Under the pieces are notes generated by a model, which did not search any database, was not told the origin of the DNA, and saw only the letters and a list, made by a program, of their open reading frames with translations. A DNA stretch of 64,000 bases. It comes from Faecalicoccus pleomorphus DSM 20574 (GTDB lineage: Bacteria; Bacillota_I; Bacilli_A; Erysipelotrichales; Erysipelotrichaceae). Shown one piece after another: positions 46,444-55,565 of the stretch (positions within the stretch are counted from its first letter, which is position 1; each line of letters opens with the position of its first letter). Location of the stretch: the NCBI RefSeq assembly GCF_000420345.1, contig NZ_ATUT01000003.1, forward strand, positions 1 to 64,000, in the 5' to 3' direction. The position numbers and the translations under genes were made by a program.

Positions 46444-48036
46444 CTAACTATGCTTTAACACGACAAGCTTATCATTTTCACAAATCATTGTATCTCCATT
46501 GGGTACAATGATTTCTTTTTGTCGTTTGATCATAACGATTAAATAAGGCATATTTTGTGGAAGTTGATGGATGTTCTTTTGACACCATTTATGATGCTCG
46601 TCGATATAAATTTCCTTCATCCGATAATTTTGTGTTTCTTCAAAGGCATGTGCGGCTAATACAAGTGTATCTCCCTTTTCTAAAAAAGTATCTCCGTTTG
46701 GCATAATCGTTTCCTCTTTTTTAAGCACCAACACCGCCAACATCTGCTCGGGCAATGCAATCTGTGAAATGGTCTTGTTGACATATGCATGATTTTCATC
46801 AAGATCAATTTGGATAAAACGAATTTCTTCTTCCTCCTGATAATCGTTAAATGTCTTTAAGATATTTCCTTGTGGATCCTTCATCTTCATCCACTCTGTA
46901 AATTTGGGAAGTAGAGAGCCTTGTATGATCAACGAAATCAACACAATGATAAAAACAATATTAAACAAGTTTAACGGATAGTTCACACCTTTGGTAACCG
47001 CCATGATTGCAAACACGATGGAGGCAACACCACGTAAACCAGCCATAGATATCACCGCAATACGATTCCATGAAAAACCTAGTGGTTTCAACAACAATGT
47101 ACAAACCAATGGTCTTGCGATCAAAATCATAAATAAGGAAATCCAAAAAGCATACATAAACTGGCTTGGTAACGAAGAAGGGGTAACCAATAACCCTAAC
47201 AAAAAGAAAATGATCATCTGGCAGTTTTCTGTCAATACATCAAAAAAATGAACCATATCTTTTTTATCCGGCACATAACTGTTTCCCATCATGATACCGC
47301 ATAAATAAACACTTAAATAACCGTTTCCTCCCAGTGCATATGCGAAAGCATACGATAACAATGAGGCCGCAAACAAAAGAATCGTTCGTTCTGCCGATGA
47401 AAGCTGATCCATTTGATGAAGAAGAAATAAAACACCTTTAGCTGTTAAAACTCCAACGAGTACACCAAAGCCTAATTGTTGGACCAACATCCATGGAATT
47501 TGAACGGATTCCTGCATACACAATGCGGAAAGAATCAATGTCAACATATAAGAGAAAGGATCATTCGAACCTGACTCCACTTCCAACAATGAATCTGTAT
47601 TCTGCTTCAATGCCAAATTTTTAGAACGCAACACATTAAAAACACTGGCTGCATCAGTAGAACAAAGCACAGCGCCCATCAAAAGACTGGCATATAAAGG
47701 AAGTCCAAACACAAAATAGACAAAACCACCGACTAAAAAAGCCATAAGGACGACACCTATACTAGACAATAAGATGGCTGGCGCTAGAATTTTCTTTGCC
47801 TGTCGAATATTGGTTCCAAACCCTCCATAAAACATAATAAAAACAAGGCAGATCGAACAAATAGTTTCCGATAATGTATAATCATCAAAAGATATTTGAA
47901 ACAAACCATCTACACCAAACAATACACCTAATCCTAAAAAAATCACCAGTGAAGGAATAGGCAATCTTGCCAATAAATGATTCAATAAAATACACAAAAT
48001 AAATACAACACCGATTCCCATCAAAAGAACACTCAA
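46444..48036 (-). CDS. CPA1-family cation/proton antiporter with TrkA-C domains (NhaP2-like)
   Basis: A 530-residue membrane protein with 12-13 transmembrane segments. The ion-binding region has the SNDP motif in EVESGSNDPFSYML. The last 130 residues form two TrkA-C-like ligand-binding lobes (MPNGDTFLEKGDTLVLAA and VPNGDTMICENDKLVVL). It probably exchanges K+ or Na+ for protons. I place the start at a TTG at 48036, seven bases after GGAGG, because no ATG fits this ribosome binding site in frame. Confidence 0.85.
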   Translation of the reverse strand: MSVLLMGIGVVFILCILLNHLLARLPIPSLVIFLGLGVLFGVDGLFQISFDDYTLSETICSICLVFIMFYGGFGTNIRQAKKILAPAILLSSIGVVLMAFLVGGFVYFVFGLPLYASLLMGAVLCSTDAASVFNVLRSKNLALKQNTDSLLEVESGSNDPFSYMLTLILSALCMQESVQIPWMLVQQLGFGVLVGVLTAKGVLFLLHQMDQLSSAERTILLFAASLLSYAFAYALGGNGYLSVYLCGIMMGNSYVPDKKDMVHFFDVLTENCQMIIFFLLGLLVTPSSLPSQFMYAFWISLFMILIARPLVCTLLLKPLGFSWNRIAVISMAGLRGVASIVFAIMAVTKGVNYPLNLFNIVFIIVLISLIIQGSLLPKFTEWMKMKDPQGNILKTFNDYQEEEEIRFIQIDLDENHAYVNKTISQIALPEQMLAVLVLKKEETIMPNGDTFLEKGDTLVLAAHAFEETQNYRMKEIYIDEHHKWCQKNIHQLPQNMPYLIVMIKRQKEIIVPNGDTMICENDKLVVLKHS

Positions 48037-48051
48037 AACATCACCTCCACA

Positions 48052-48077
48052 AAAAAAGAGCACGTCTCATGCTCTTA
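48052..48077 (-). terminator. metK terminator
   Basis: On the minus strand AGAGCA and TGCTCT pair across a short loop and seven T residues follow. The stem overlaps the metK stop region. Confidence 0.9.
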
Positions 48078-49166
48078 GTATAATATTTTTTTGATCTTTT
48101 CCCAAGTAAACTGTGGATCTCCAAAATGACCGTAACAGCTTGTCTTGTGATAAATCGGTTTTCTTAAATCCAATTCTTCTATGATATTGTTGACATCAAA
48201 GTTAAAATTCTTTTTGATCACATCCAACAGTTTTTCATCATCCATGATTCCAGTGCCAAATGTATCAACACATAAAGAAATCGGATCTGCTTTACCGATG
48301 GCATAGCTGACTTGTACTTCGGCTCTTCTGGCAAGTTTATTGGCTACTAAGCTTTTAGCTACATACCGACAATAATAAGCGGCACTGCGGTCAACTTTTG
48401 TCGGGTCTTTACTGGAGAAACAGCCTCCTCCAATACGTCCTCTTCCACCATAGGTATCGCAAACGATCTTACGGCCTGTCGTTCCGGAATCTCCAAAAGA
48501 ACCGCCTACGACAAAGCTTCCACTTGGATTGATGAAGTATTTTGTATTTTCGTCCAAAAACTTTTCATTGATACTTGGTTTAATGACCTCATTCATGATC
48601 AGCTCACGAATTTCTTCCTGTGTGGCACTGGCATCATGCTGAGTGGAAACAACGATCGTATCAATGCGTTTGATTTCATCGTTTTCGTATTCCACAGAAA
48701 CCTGTGTTTTTCCATCCGGCTTTAAGATCGGATTTTGACGGCGAACCTTTGTCAGCTGACGAGCCAGTTTATGCGCATAATAGATCGTCAACGGCATATA
48801 TTCACGACTTTCATCGCAGGCATAACCAAACATGATTCCCTGATCACCGGCACAGATTTCATCGCGATTGACCGCATTATGAATTTCTGGAGATTGTTGA
48901 TTGACAACAACATGAACCTTGTAATCTTCCGTATAACCAATACGGCGAATTTCCTTTAAAGCGATACCTTCATAATCTATATCAGCTTTGGTATTAGCTT
49001 CACCATAGATCAATACAAAATCATCTTTAATGGTACATTCCACTGCCATATTAGAATATGGATCTTGTTCTAATGCAGCATCCAGGATACGATCGGCAAT
49101 CTGATCACAAATCTTATCCGGATGTCCTTCTGTAACACTCTCACTGGTAAAGATATAGTTTTTCAT
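48075..49166 (-). CDS. metK: S-adenosylmethionine synthetase
   Basis: A 363-residue enzyme that makes SAM from methionine and ATP. Motifs are EGHPDKICDQIAD, the ATP-binding CAGDQGIMFGYACDE, and the P-loop-like GGGCFSSKDPTKVDRSAAY. It is a little shorter than the usual 380-400 residues because of shorter loops. All motifs are present. Expression is under a SAM-I riboswitch in its leader, so its product represses it. Confidence 0.96.
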   Translation of the reverse strand: MKNYIFTSESVTEGHPDKICDQIADRILDAALEQDPYSNMAVECTIKDDFVLIYGEANTKADIDYEGIALKEIRRIGYTEDYKVHVVVNQQSPEIHNAVNRDEICAGDQGIMFGYACDESREYMPLTIYYAHKLARQLTKVRRQNPILKPDGKTQVSVEYENDEIKRIDTIVVSTQHDASATQEEIRELIMNEVIKPSINEKFLDENTKYFINPSGSFVVGGSFGDSGTTGRKIVCDTYGGRGRIGGGCFSSKDPTKVDRSAAYYCRYVAKSLVANKLARRAEVQVSYAIGKADPISLCVDTFGTGIMDDEKLLDVIKKNFNFDVNNIIEELDLRKPIYHKTSCYGHFGDPQFTWEKIKKILY

Positions 49167-49179
49167 ACTGTTCCTCCAT

Positions 49180-49318
49180 AAAAAAACATACTTCCTAAGA
49201 AGTATGTCGAAATCAAGATACTTCTTATCGTTGTTAGCAGGACCACCTTAATATCTGCCGATATCAGGTTGGCGTGGGATCAACGAGCTAACTCTCTAAC
49301 CCATCTCTTGATAATGCA
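49180..49318 (-). ncRNA. SAM-I (S-box) riboswitch upstream of metK
   Basis: The aptamer (49221-49318) begins TTATCAAGAGATGGG, contains the core blocks CCACGCCAACCTG and AAGGTGGTCCTGC, and closes with GATAAGAAG, the S-box pattern. Downstream a terminator CATACTTC/GAAGTATG (49187-49206) is followed by seven T residues. GAAGTAT at the end of P1 can instead pair with ATACTTC and form the antiterminator. High SAM would therefore stop metK transcription. Confidence 0.92.
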
Positions 49319-49323
49319 TTACT

Positions 49324-49352
49324 ATTTAATCACAAAGGCTTCTCTTTGACAA
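49324..49352 (-). promoter_or_regulatory. metK riboswitch promoter
   Basis: TTGTCA (49347-49352), 17 bases, TTAAAT (49324-49329) on the minus strand, directly upstream of the aptamer. Confidence 0.7.
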
Positions 49353-49361
49353 CTAAAACCC

Positions 49362-49891
49362 TCATTTATTTTCCCGAATCACACGGCATGGGTTTCCGCA
49401 GGCAACACAATTCTACGGAATATCCTTTGTGACTACGCTGCCGGCTTTGATCACTACATTATCGCCGATATGCACCGGTGCCGTCTGTGTCTTACAAAAC
49501 GCAAACGAGCCATCTTCCTTTGGTTCACCAAAGCGATCTAAAGCGCTGGTCGGATGAAAAGCCGTATAAATCTGTACATTGGGTGCAATCAGGGCATTAT
49601 CACCAATATGGATTTCATTATCGTCCAAAAAAATACAATTCATATTCACTTCGCAATTATTGCCAAAATAGATATTCTCTCCATAGTCGACATAAAAAGG
49701 CGGTGTGATCCAAAGATTTTTCCCTTGCCTCCTAAAAGTTCTTTTAGAATTTGCCCCTTTTTGACGCTGTCATCGGAAACCGTCTGATTGTACTCACGCA
49801 CCAGATCCTTAGCTTTATGCCATTGTTTCAACAATGCAGGATCCCCACAATCATAAAGCTGCCCAGCCAGCATCTTTTCTTTTTCTGTCAT
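49362..49891 (-). pseudogene. Maltose/galactoside O-acetyltransferase-like gene (maa type), broken
   Basis: The N-terminal part (MTEKEKMLAGQLYDCGDP) runs into a frameshift at an A run (49717-49721). Five A residues are present where six would restore the frame to NLWITPPFYVDYGENIYFG. The left-handed beta-helix part then continues to VVTKDIP and meets an in-frame TAG (49413-49415). Beyond it NCVACGNPCRVIREN and a TGA complete the normal family C-terminus. With two lesions this hexapeptide-repeat acetyltransferase gene is probably dead. Confidence 0.85.
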
Positions 49892-49901
49892 CGTCTCATT
49901 C

Positions 49902-50204
49902 CTACTTTTTCTTCTGCCGCTTTTGAAATTCTATATAAAACCGACGTATAACACTGGTCGAAAGCAGCCATGCGAACCAGAAGATCATTGCGGTGGAAAA
50001 GAACCAGGAAGGATCCGTCTTTTGTACGATCAGAAAAACAGATACAATGAAAATACCAATCAATACAGCACTTTTATTCACAAAAGAACGAAACAACGCA
50101 ATCACATAGGATTCAATTTCCGAATAGAGAAATACATCCGTTTCTTCCTTTTCGGAAAGCGAATCATAGATGCCTCTGGCAAAATTTTCCAAGACTTTTT
50201 TCAT
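49902..50204 (-). CDS. Small membrane protein, unknown
   Basis: A 100-residue protein with a helical N-terminus of about 45 residues and two transmembrane segments (KSAVLIGIFIVSVFLIV and WFFSTAMIFWFAWLLS). The ending is very basic (RRFYIEFQKRQKKK). The ATG at 50204 has no Shine-Dalgarno sequence. A TGT-extended -10 box TACACT ends six bases before it, so the mRNA may be leaderless. The broken acetyltransferase gene follows after 10 bases. Confidence 0.7.
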   Translation of the reverse strand: MKKVLENFARGIYDSLSEKEETDVFLYSEIESYVIALFRSFVNKSAVLIGIFIVSVFLIVQKTDPSWFFSTAMIFWFAWLLSTSVIRRFYIEFQKRQKKK

Positions 50205-50220
50205 AGCTTTAGTGTAACAC

Positions 50221-50262
50221 AAAAAAAGATACAGTTGGCATCAAGCCTCTGTATCTTCATCC
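50221..50262 (-). terminator. Terminator after the metG-linked small gene
   Basis: On the minus strand AAGATACAG and CTGTATCTT pair around a loop that includes the stop codon region, and seven T residues follow. Confidence 0.85.
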
Positions 50263-50441
50263 TGTTCCAGTTTTTTCAACAGTTTCCAAAAGGAGTAATA
50301 TCTAACAATTCCCAGAATCAATACGATGATCCCAATGATGCGAAATGCCTGATGATCGGCCACGATACCGCCAATCAAAATCACAAGCCCCAAGATCACC
50401 AGCTGCAGCTGTCGAAACAAAACCTTTTGTCGATCACTCAT
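50241..50441 (-). CDS. Small two-helix membrane protein, unknown
   Basis: A 66-residue protein with two transmembrane segments (LVILGLVILIGGIVA and IIGIIVLILGIVRYY) and a charged C-terminal tail. Its ATG at 50441 is one base after the metG stop, so it is probably translated by coupling. A TTG four codons upstream is another possible start. Confidence 0.7.
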   Translation of the reverse strand: MSDRQKVLFRQLQLVILGLVILIGGIVADHQAFRIIGIIVLILGIVRYYSFWKLLKKLEQDEDTEA

Positions 50442-50442
50442 A

Positions 50443-52377
50443 TTAACGTACAACAGTACCGTTTGGCATTTCTGTTACCGGACTGATTATTGACAATCCT
50501 TTTTCAGAACTTGCACAAAGAATCATTCCGTTGCTGTCTACACCACGAAGTTTAACCGGCTTTAAGTTGGTTACGACAATAACTTGTTTACCGATCAGCT
50601 CTTCCGGTTTATACGTATCAGCAATACCGCTGACCACTTGACGAATCTCTTCACCCATGTCAATCTTTTCCACCAGAAGACGATCGGCTTTAGGATGTTT
50701 TTCACATTCAATGATCGTACCAACCTTTAATTCCACTTTGGAGAAATCATCGATTGTGATTTCTTCTTTAATTTCTTCTTTCTTTAGTTTTTCTTCTTTT
50801 TGGGCTTCCAATTCTTTATTCAGTTCTTCCATAAATTTCTTTTCATCAATACGGGCAAACAGAACTTCCGGTTTCTTTTCTACCTGGATGCCTGTTTCTA
50901 ACTGTCCGAAAGTCTGAATCGAATCAAAATCACGTTGGTTCGTATGTAATGTATCTAAGATCTTATCCGCTGTTTCCGGCAGGAAGCTCTTCAATAAAAC
51001 AGCACTGATACGAATGGATTCCAATAAATTATACAATACGGTTGCCAAACGATCTTTTTTATCTTCTTCCTTAGCCAGCGCCCAAGGCATCGTCTGATCA
51101 ATGTATTTATTGGAACGTCGCAGCAGCGTAAAGATTTCATCTAACGCATCCCCCACGCGCAGTTCTTCCATTTTAGCTTCCACTTTAGATAACGTGTTCT
51201 CTGCCAGTTCAATCAATTCTTTATCGACGTCTTCTTCGACATGTGGATTCAAAATCTGTCCATCAAAATATTTATTAGACATTGCTACAGTACGAGAAAC
51301 CAGATTTCCCAAAATATTAGCCAGATCGGAATTGATTCTTTCTACGACCAACTCCCATGTGATCGTTCCATCTTGTGCAAACGGCATTTCATGCAGACAA
51401 TAGTAACGTACCGCATCGACACCGAAATGACGCACCAGATCCTCCGCATAAATAACATTTCCTTTGGATTTGGACATTTTCCCATCTCCAATCAACAGCC
51501 ATGGATGCCCAAAGACTTTCTTTGGCAATGGTTCACCCAAAGCCATTAGGATAATTGGCCAGTAGATCGTATGGAAACGCAAAATATCTTTTCCAATAAT
51601 GTGTGTAGCCGGCCAGTATTTTTTATACTTTGGATCACTGTTGCCATAGGCATCATAGCCTAAAGAGGTGATATAGTTAGATAACGCATCGATCCAAACA
51701 TAAACAATATGACCTTCATCAAAATCAACCGGGATGCCCCATTTAAAGGAAGTTCTGGATACACATAGATCTTGTAATCCCGGACGTAAGAAGTTATTCA
51801 ACATCTCGTTTTTACGAGATTCCGGCTGAATAAAATCCGGATGCTCTTCAATGTATTGAATTAAACGATCGGCATATTTCTGTAAATTTAAGAAGTAAGC
51901 TTCTTCTTTGGCTTTTTGTACCGGTCTTCCACAATCCGGACATTTACCATCTACTAACTGCGATTCTGTCCAAAAGGATTCACATGGTGTACAATACCAG
52001 CCTTCATACACCCCTTTATAAATATCGCCCTGTTCATACAGCTTGCGGAAGATCTTCTGTACACGTTTCATATGATCTTCATCCGTGGTACGGATAAAGT
52101 AGTCATAGCTGGTATTCATCAAATCCCAATTCGAACGAATCTTTGCCGAAATGGAATCGACAAATTCCTGGCAGGATACACCGGCTTCCTTGGCCTTTTC
52201 TTCAATCTTGATGCCGTGTTCATCGGTTCCGGTCTGGAAGAACACATCGTATCCCTGTGCTCTTTTAAAGCGGGCAATCGCATCACTTAAAATGATCTCA
52301 TACGTATTTCCGATATGAGGTCTTCCGGATGTATAGGCGATTGCGGTTGTTAAATAAAAAGGTCCTTTATTTTCCAT
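50443..52377 (-). CDS. metG: Methionyl-tRNA synthetase with C-terminal tRNA-binding domain
   Basis: A 644-residue class I synthetase. The HIGH-type motif is SGRPHIGNTYE and the KMSKS loop is GDGKMSKSKGN. The zinc knuckle has CTPCESFW and CPDCG, and a tryptophan-rich anticodon domain follows. A C-terminal OB-fold EMAP/Trbp111 domain (about residues 540-644, FSKVELKVGTIIECEKHPKA) aids tRNA binding. A T-box controls it. Confidence 0.97.
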   Translation of the reverse strand: MENKGPFYLTTAIAYTSGRPHIGNTYEIILSDAIARFKRAQGYDVFFQTGTDEHGIKIEEKAKEAGVSCQEFVDSISAKIRSNWDLMNTSYDYFIRTTDEDHMKRVQKIFRKLYEQGDIYKGVYEGWYCTPCESFWTESQLVDGKCPDCGRPVQKAKEEAYFLNLQKYADRLIQYIEEHPDFIQPESRKNEMLNNFLRPGLQDLCVSRTSFKWGIPVDFDEGHIVYVWIDALSNYITSLGYDAYGNSDPKYKKYWPATHIIGKDILRFHTIYWPIILMALGEPLPKKVFGHPWLLIGDGKMSKSKGNVIYAEDLVRHFGVDAVRYYCLHEMPFAQDGTITWELVVERINSDLANILGNLVSRTVAMSNKYFDGQILNPHVEEDVDKELIELAENTLSKVEAKMEELRVGDALDEIFTLLRRSNKYIDQTMPWALAKEEDKKDRLATVLYNLLESIRISAVLLKSFLPETADKILDTLHTNQRDFDSIQTFGQLETGIQVEKKPEVLFARIDEKKFMEELNKELEAQKEEKLKKEEIKEEITIDDFSKVELKVGTIIECEKHPKADRLLVEKIDMGEEIRQVVSGIADTYKPEELIGKQVIVVTNLKPVKLRGVDSNGMILCASSEKGLSIISPVTEMPNGTVVR

Positions 52378-52384
52378 ATTGTCC

Positions 52385-52620
52385 TCCTATAAAATAAAAA
52401 AGCCTTCCTCCCAAGGACGAAAGCTTCGTGGTACCACCTTAGTTCGTGTCTGTGCAGACACCTCATTGGCCGTTAACGCCGGCTACGTTTCTTTCTACAT
52501 TGTTCAAAAGAACGGCTCCAAGTCCATGTTCCCATCTTTTCTGTCACAGAATTTCACCAAACTTCCGCTCTCTTTGCACAGTCCAAACGGTACTCTACTT
52601 TTCTTTGCCTTTTAATGCCT
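52385..52620 (-). ncRNA. T-box leader of metG
   Basis: The minus-strand leader contains the T-box core AAGGTGGTACCACG. After it GTCCTTGGGAGGAAGGCTTTTTT forms the competing terminator. Upstream is a long stem I region with an ATG in the GAAAAGATGGGAACATGG segment that could serve as the Met specifier. The gap 52378-52684 is filled by this leader and its promoter. Uncharged tRNA-Met would switch metG on. Confidence 0.9.
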
Positions 52621-52622
52621 GT

Positions 52623-52651
52623 ATTATACGATAGAAATTTTGTTTAAACAA
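52623..52651 (-). promoter_or_regulatory. metG promoter
   Basis: TTGTTT (52646-52651), 17 bases, TATAAT (52623-52628) on the minus strand, just before the T-box leader. A terminator stem (GAAGGTG/CGCCTTC with T tail, 52663-52687) of the RDD-PHP gene lies directly upstream. Confidence 0.75.
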
Positions 52652-52684
52652 GTACATAGAAAAAAGAAGGCGAAAACACCTTCT

Positions 52685-54181
52685 TTAAGCTGCTTTGGTT
52701 AAAATGCGAACCAACGGCAAAGCCTTGGCCGGACAATTGGTGATACCCAGATGACGATCCGGCTTTGTCGTTCCGTGATAATCGCTTCCACAGGAGATAA
52801 ACGCTTTATACTTCTGGGCGATTCGAATGGTGGAAGCCATTGTTTCTTCACGAATATCCGGACTGAAGCATTCGATACCATCCATACCTAAACGCATGAT
52901 TTCCTCGATCAGATCATCACTGATGGAATCCAGATGCCAGCTTGCCAAAATCGCGATACCACCGGCTTCATGAATAGCTTGAATGATCTCTTTAGCTGCC
53001 GGATAGGTACAATGCACGTAACAAGGGCCATTCTTACCAAACACATCCTTGCGGAAGCGACGCATGGCTTCTTTTGGTTCATAGGCATCTACGTATTTTT
53101 TTACCAACGGCATTGAACGCACCTGCGCATTATTAAACACCATGTTTGTGATATCCGTTGGTGTAATTGTCTGAAATCTTGAATTCTCCATAATGGATCT
53201 TGTATCGATCTTTACCTTTGCCAGTTTTTCAAAACGCTGTACACGTTCGATCGACATCTTCTTTTCCCGCATCAAGGATTCTCTTTCCAGATCGTCAAAG
53301 ATTTCATGAGACCAGTCGATGTAGTATCCCAAAATACGAATTCGAGTACTGCGATATTGTGCATCGATTTCCACACCCGGTATATACTGTATGCCATAAA
53401 GCGGTGCAAATCGACTGGCAGCCGCATTGGCTCTGGCACAGTTATGATCAGTGATCGATATTGTTTCCATGCCAAGCTGTTTGGCTTCTTTAAAGATTTC
53501 TTCGACATCATTTGATGCGTCATCGCTATAATTCGAGCGAATATGCAAATCAATTGGCGTTACATCGGCTTTGATTTCTTCTTTTACTTCCTGTTCAAAG
53601 CGAATATTGGTGATTGGTTCCCGTACGGTAACGGTATTAAAGAACAGATCGACCAATGTCTGTTGACAAGGCGTCAACAAAGCTATCAGGCCATTGACAA
53701 GCCACCATAATACGATACCAAAAGTCTGGAAGAAGAAACCGAAAACCATCAGCGGAATCCCAAAGCCAATCATCTGTCGAAAGATGACTTTTAAAGCTGA
53801 TGCTTCTTCTTTGTTTTTCTTTACCAGCTTTAAATCGGTAAAGACATATCCAATCGACTGCCCTTTACAGCGAGCCGAAAATATCGGCAACAATAACACG
53901 CTGACAACAAACAACAAGGCATACATGATATAAAACAAAAGATCAAAGAAATTAGGTGGAATCAATCCACAAAGAATCAATAAAAACTCAATGACCCATA
54001 TATATACCGGCAACAGGCATATATTGACATCCATTAAAAAGGCAAAAAAATGTGCCTGATAGTCTTCTAAATTACGCCTTAAATATTTGGCATGACGATA
54101 TCCGCCGGAACGATACAGCTGTGATTTTTTCTGAAAATAGGCTGTTGTCAGATCTTTTAAACTATACTCTTTGATGACCAT
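52685..54181 (-). CDS. RDD membrane domain fused to a PHP phosphoesterase domain
   Basis: A 498-residue protein. Residues about 40-190 form an RDD-type module with three or four transmembrane segments and a CKGQSIGYVFTDLKLV core. From about residue 215 a PHP domain follows (IDLHIRSNYSDDASNDVEEI, ISITDHNCARAN, IPGVEIDA, SCGSDYHGTT). The usual first-motif HxH is HxR here, and the AHP motif reads LASWHLDS, so metal binding may differ. A membrane-tethered nuclease or phosphoesterase is possible. Confidence 0.8.
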   Translation of the reverse strand: MVIKEYSLKDLTTAYFQKKSQLYRSGGYRHAKYLRRNLEDYQAHFFAFLMDVNICLLPVYIWVIEFLLILCGLIPPNFFDLLFYIMYALLFVVSVLLLPIFSARCKGQSIGYVFTDLKLVKKNKEEASALKVIFRQMIGFGIPLMVFGFFFQTFGIVLWWLVNGLIALLTPCQQTLVDLFFNTVTVREPITNIRFEQEVKEEIKADVTPIDLHIRSNYSDDASNDVEEIFKEAKQLGMETISITDHNCARANAAASRFAPLYGIQYIPGVEIDAQYRSTRIRILGYYIDWSHEIFDDLERESLMREKKMSIERVQRFEKLAKVKIDTRSIMENSRFQTITPTDITNMVFNNAQVRSMPLVKKYVDAYEPKEAMRRFRKDVFGKNGPCYVHCTYPAAKEIIQAIHEAGGIAILASWHLDSISDDLIEEIMRLGMDGIECFSPDIREETMASTIRIAQKYKAFISCGSDYHGTTKPDRHLGITNCPAKALPLVRILTKAA

Positions 54182-54268
54182 GGTTCTATCACAAACCTTT
54201 CTGTCTTCTATTATACAAAAATTCTCTATACAAAGAAAGGCAGAAAAAAAGATCGCTTAGGCGATCTC

Positions 54269-55513
54269 TTATACATTTTTTTCTCTCTTTCGTTTGATCA
54301 AAAAGCCAAATCCGACAGAGGATAAAGTCATCAAAATCCCATACAAGCCAAACCCACTGGAACTGGCTGTATCTACGACCGGTCTTTTTGTCAATGTAGT
54401 ACCTTGATTTTCAATGCGCTGGCACTGGTTGACCAAAGAGAAATATCTTTGGCTTCCATTCGCCAATAGATAAGAATTTAACTGCGATACCTTATCCGTC
54501 GATAAATCCGAATAGCCGGCCACCCCTGATAAAATCTGACGGTAGTTATACACCGTTACCGAAGTATAAAGGTTGCCGTTGGCATCCATCAAATAATTCC
54601 GGATGAAATTTTGTACATCCTGATCCAATGTGTTCAACTCTACAACATTGGACACTACCGGTTTTAGCGTTTCTGTTGTCTGTGAAACAACCGGTTTTAC
54701 CTCCTGAGCAGTCGGTGTCACCACTTGCGGTTCTACGCTTTGAGTAGCCGTCTGTACAGAACTCACCAATAAAGATTCTGCAGGGACTTCTGCCTTTGAT
54801 AAAAACATTGTCGGAACAATAACCGGCGCTTCAAGCGTATCCGAAGTTTCTTCCACAGGAGTCTCTATGGTTTCTTCATCCGGATTTACTTCCGTTTCAT
54901 CCTTTGTATTGTCCTCGACTTTTGATTCTGTATCTTCAACTGGTTTTGTTTCTTCGACTTTTTCTGTCTCTTTGTTATCTTCGGGTGTCGTCTGCGATTC
55001 TTGTGAAGAGGTAGATTCGTCGGTTACAGGCGGTTCCTCTTTATCCCCATCCTGTTCAGGTTTTGTGACTTCTTCGCTTTCTTCCACTTTTGCCTCTTCA
55101 CTTTGTTTCACTGTCTGTTGCATCAAAAGTGCTTCTTCATACAGTTTTCCATAATCTTTCTCCAGAGGCTTTTCTTCTTTATTCTTGGTATTCCATAAAA
55201 TCTCATTGATCGCTTTTTGTGTATCCTTATCTAGGGTATCATACACTTTTTTACCACTCAGGATTTGTTCATAGTTTTTTTCTGTTACAGTTTCATAGAC
55301 TGTATAAGTAATGATCTCCTGTTTCTTATTATCGATCGTTACTTTTTTTAAGGAACAGTACAGATCAACAAAATCCTGAGGATCCTTGATTTCCTTTGTC
55401 TGTACTACAGTCGTATGTGTGGATGTCGTTTGTGCATAAATCGGTATGCCGGAAAAACCAATGGCAGAAGCTGCCACCACAGAAGCAAGACTGTATGCGA
55501 TCCGTTTTTTCAT
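54269..55513 (-). CDS. Cell-surface protein with paired repeats and acidic linker
   Basis: A 414-residue protein with a signal peptide (VVAASAIGFSGIPIYAQ). Two related modules, NYEQILSGKKVYDTLDKDTQ near residue 95 and NYRQILSGVAGYSDLSTDK near residue 340, flank about 150 residues of Glu/Thr/Pro-rich linker. The C-terminus has a hydrophobic stretch and KRKREKNV, like sortase substrates, but no LPxTG motif is visible. GGAG precedes the ATG at 55513. A terminator (GATCGC/GCGATC with T tail, 54243-54272) overlaps its end. Confidence 0.8.
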   Translation of the reverse strand: MKKRIAYSLASVVAASAIGFSGIPIYAQTTSTHTTVVQTKEIKDPQDFVDLYCSLKKVTIDNKKQEIITYTVYETVTEKNYEQILSGKKVYDTLDKDTQKAINEILWNTKNKEEKPLEKDYGKLYEEALLMQQTVKQSEEAKVEESEEVTKPEQDGDKEEPPVTDESTSSQESQTTPEDNKETEKVEETKPVEDTESKVEDNTKDETEVNPDEETIETPVEETSDTLEAPVIVPTMFLSKAEVPAESLLVSSVQTATQSVEPQVVTPTAQEVKPVVSQTTETLKPVVSNVVELNTLDQDVQNFIRNYLMDANGNLYTSVTVYNYRQILSGVAGYSDLSTDKVSQLNSYLLANGSQRYFSLVNQCQRIENQGTTLTKRPVVDTASSSGFGLYGILMTLSSVGFGFLIKRKREKNV

Positions 55514-55565
55514 TGATCCATCACTCCTCACGTTTCTTATACCAACTTGTATTTTACCTTATTTT

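Noticed and set aside
49180-49318. T-box or SMK box upstream of metK
   Set aside because: AAGGTGGTCC resembles a T-box core, but the full set of S-box blocks (ATCAAGAGA, GCCAACC, GGTGGTCCTGC, GATAAGA) fits SAM-I much better.
49923-50486. A 187-codon plus-strand ORF
   Set aside because: It is antisense to two small membrane-protein genes and the metG end, with low-complexity His/Gln-rich content and no ribosome binding site.
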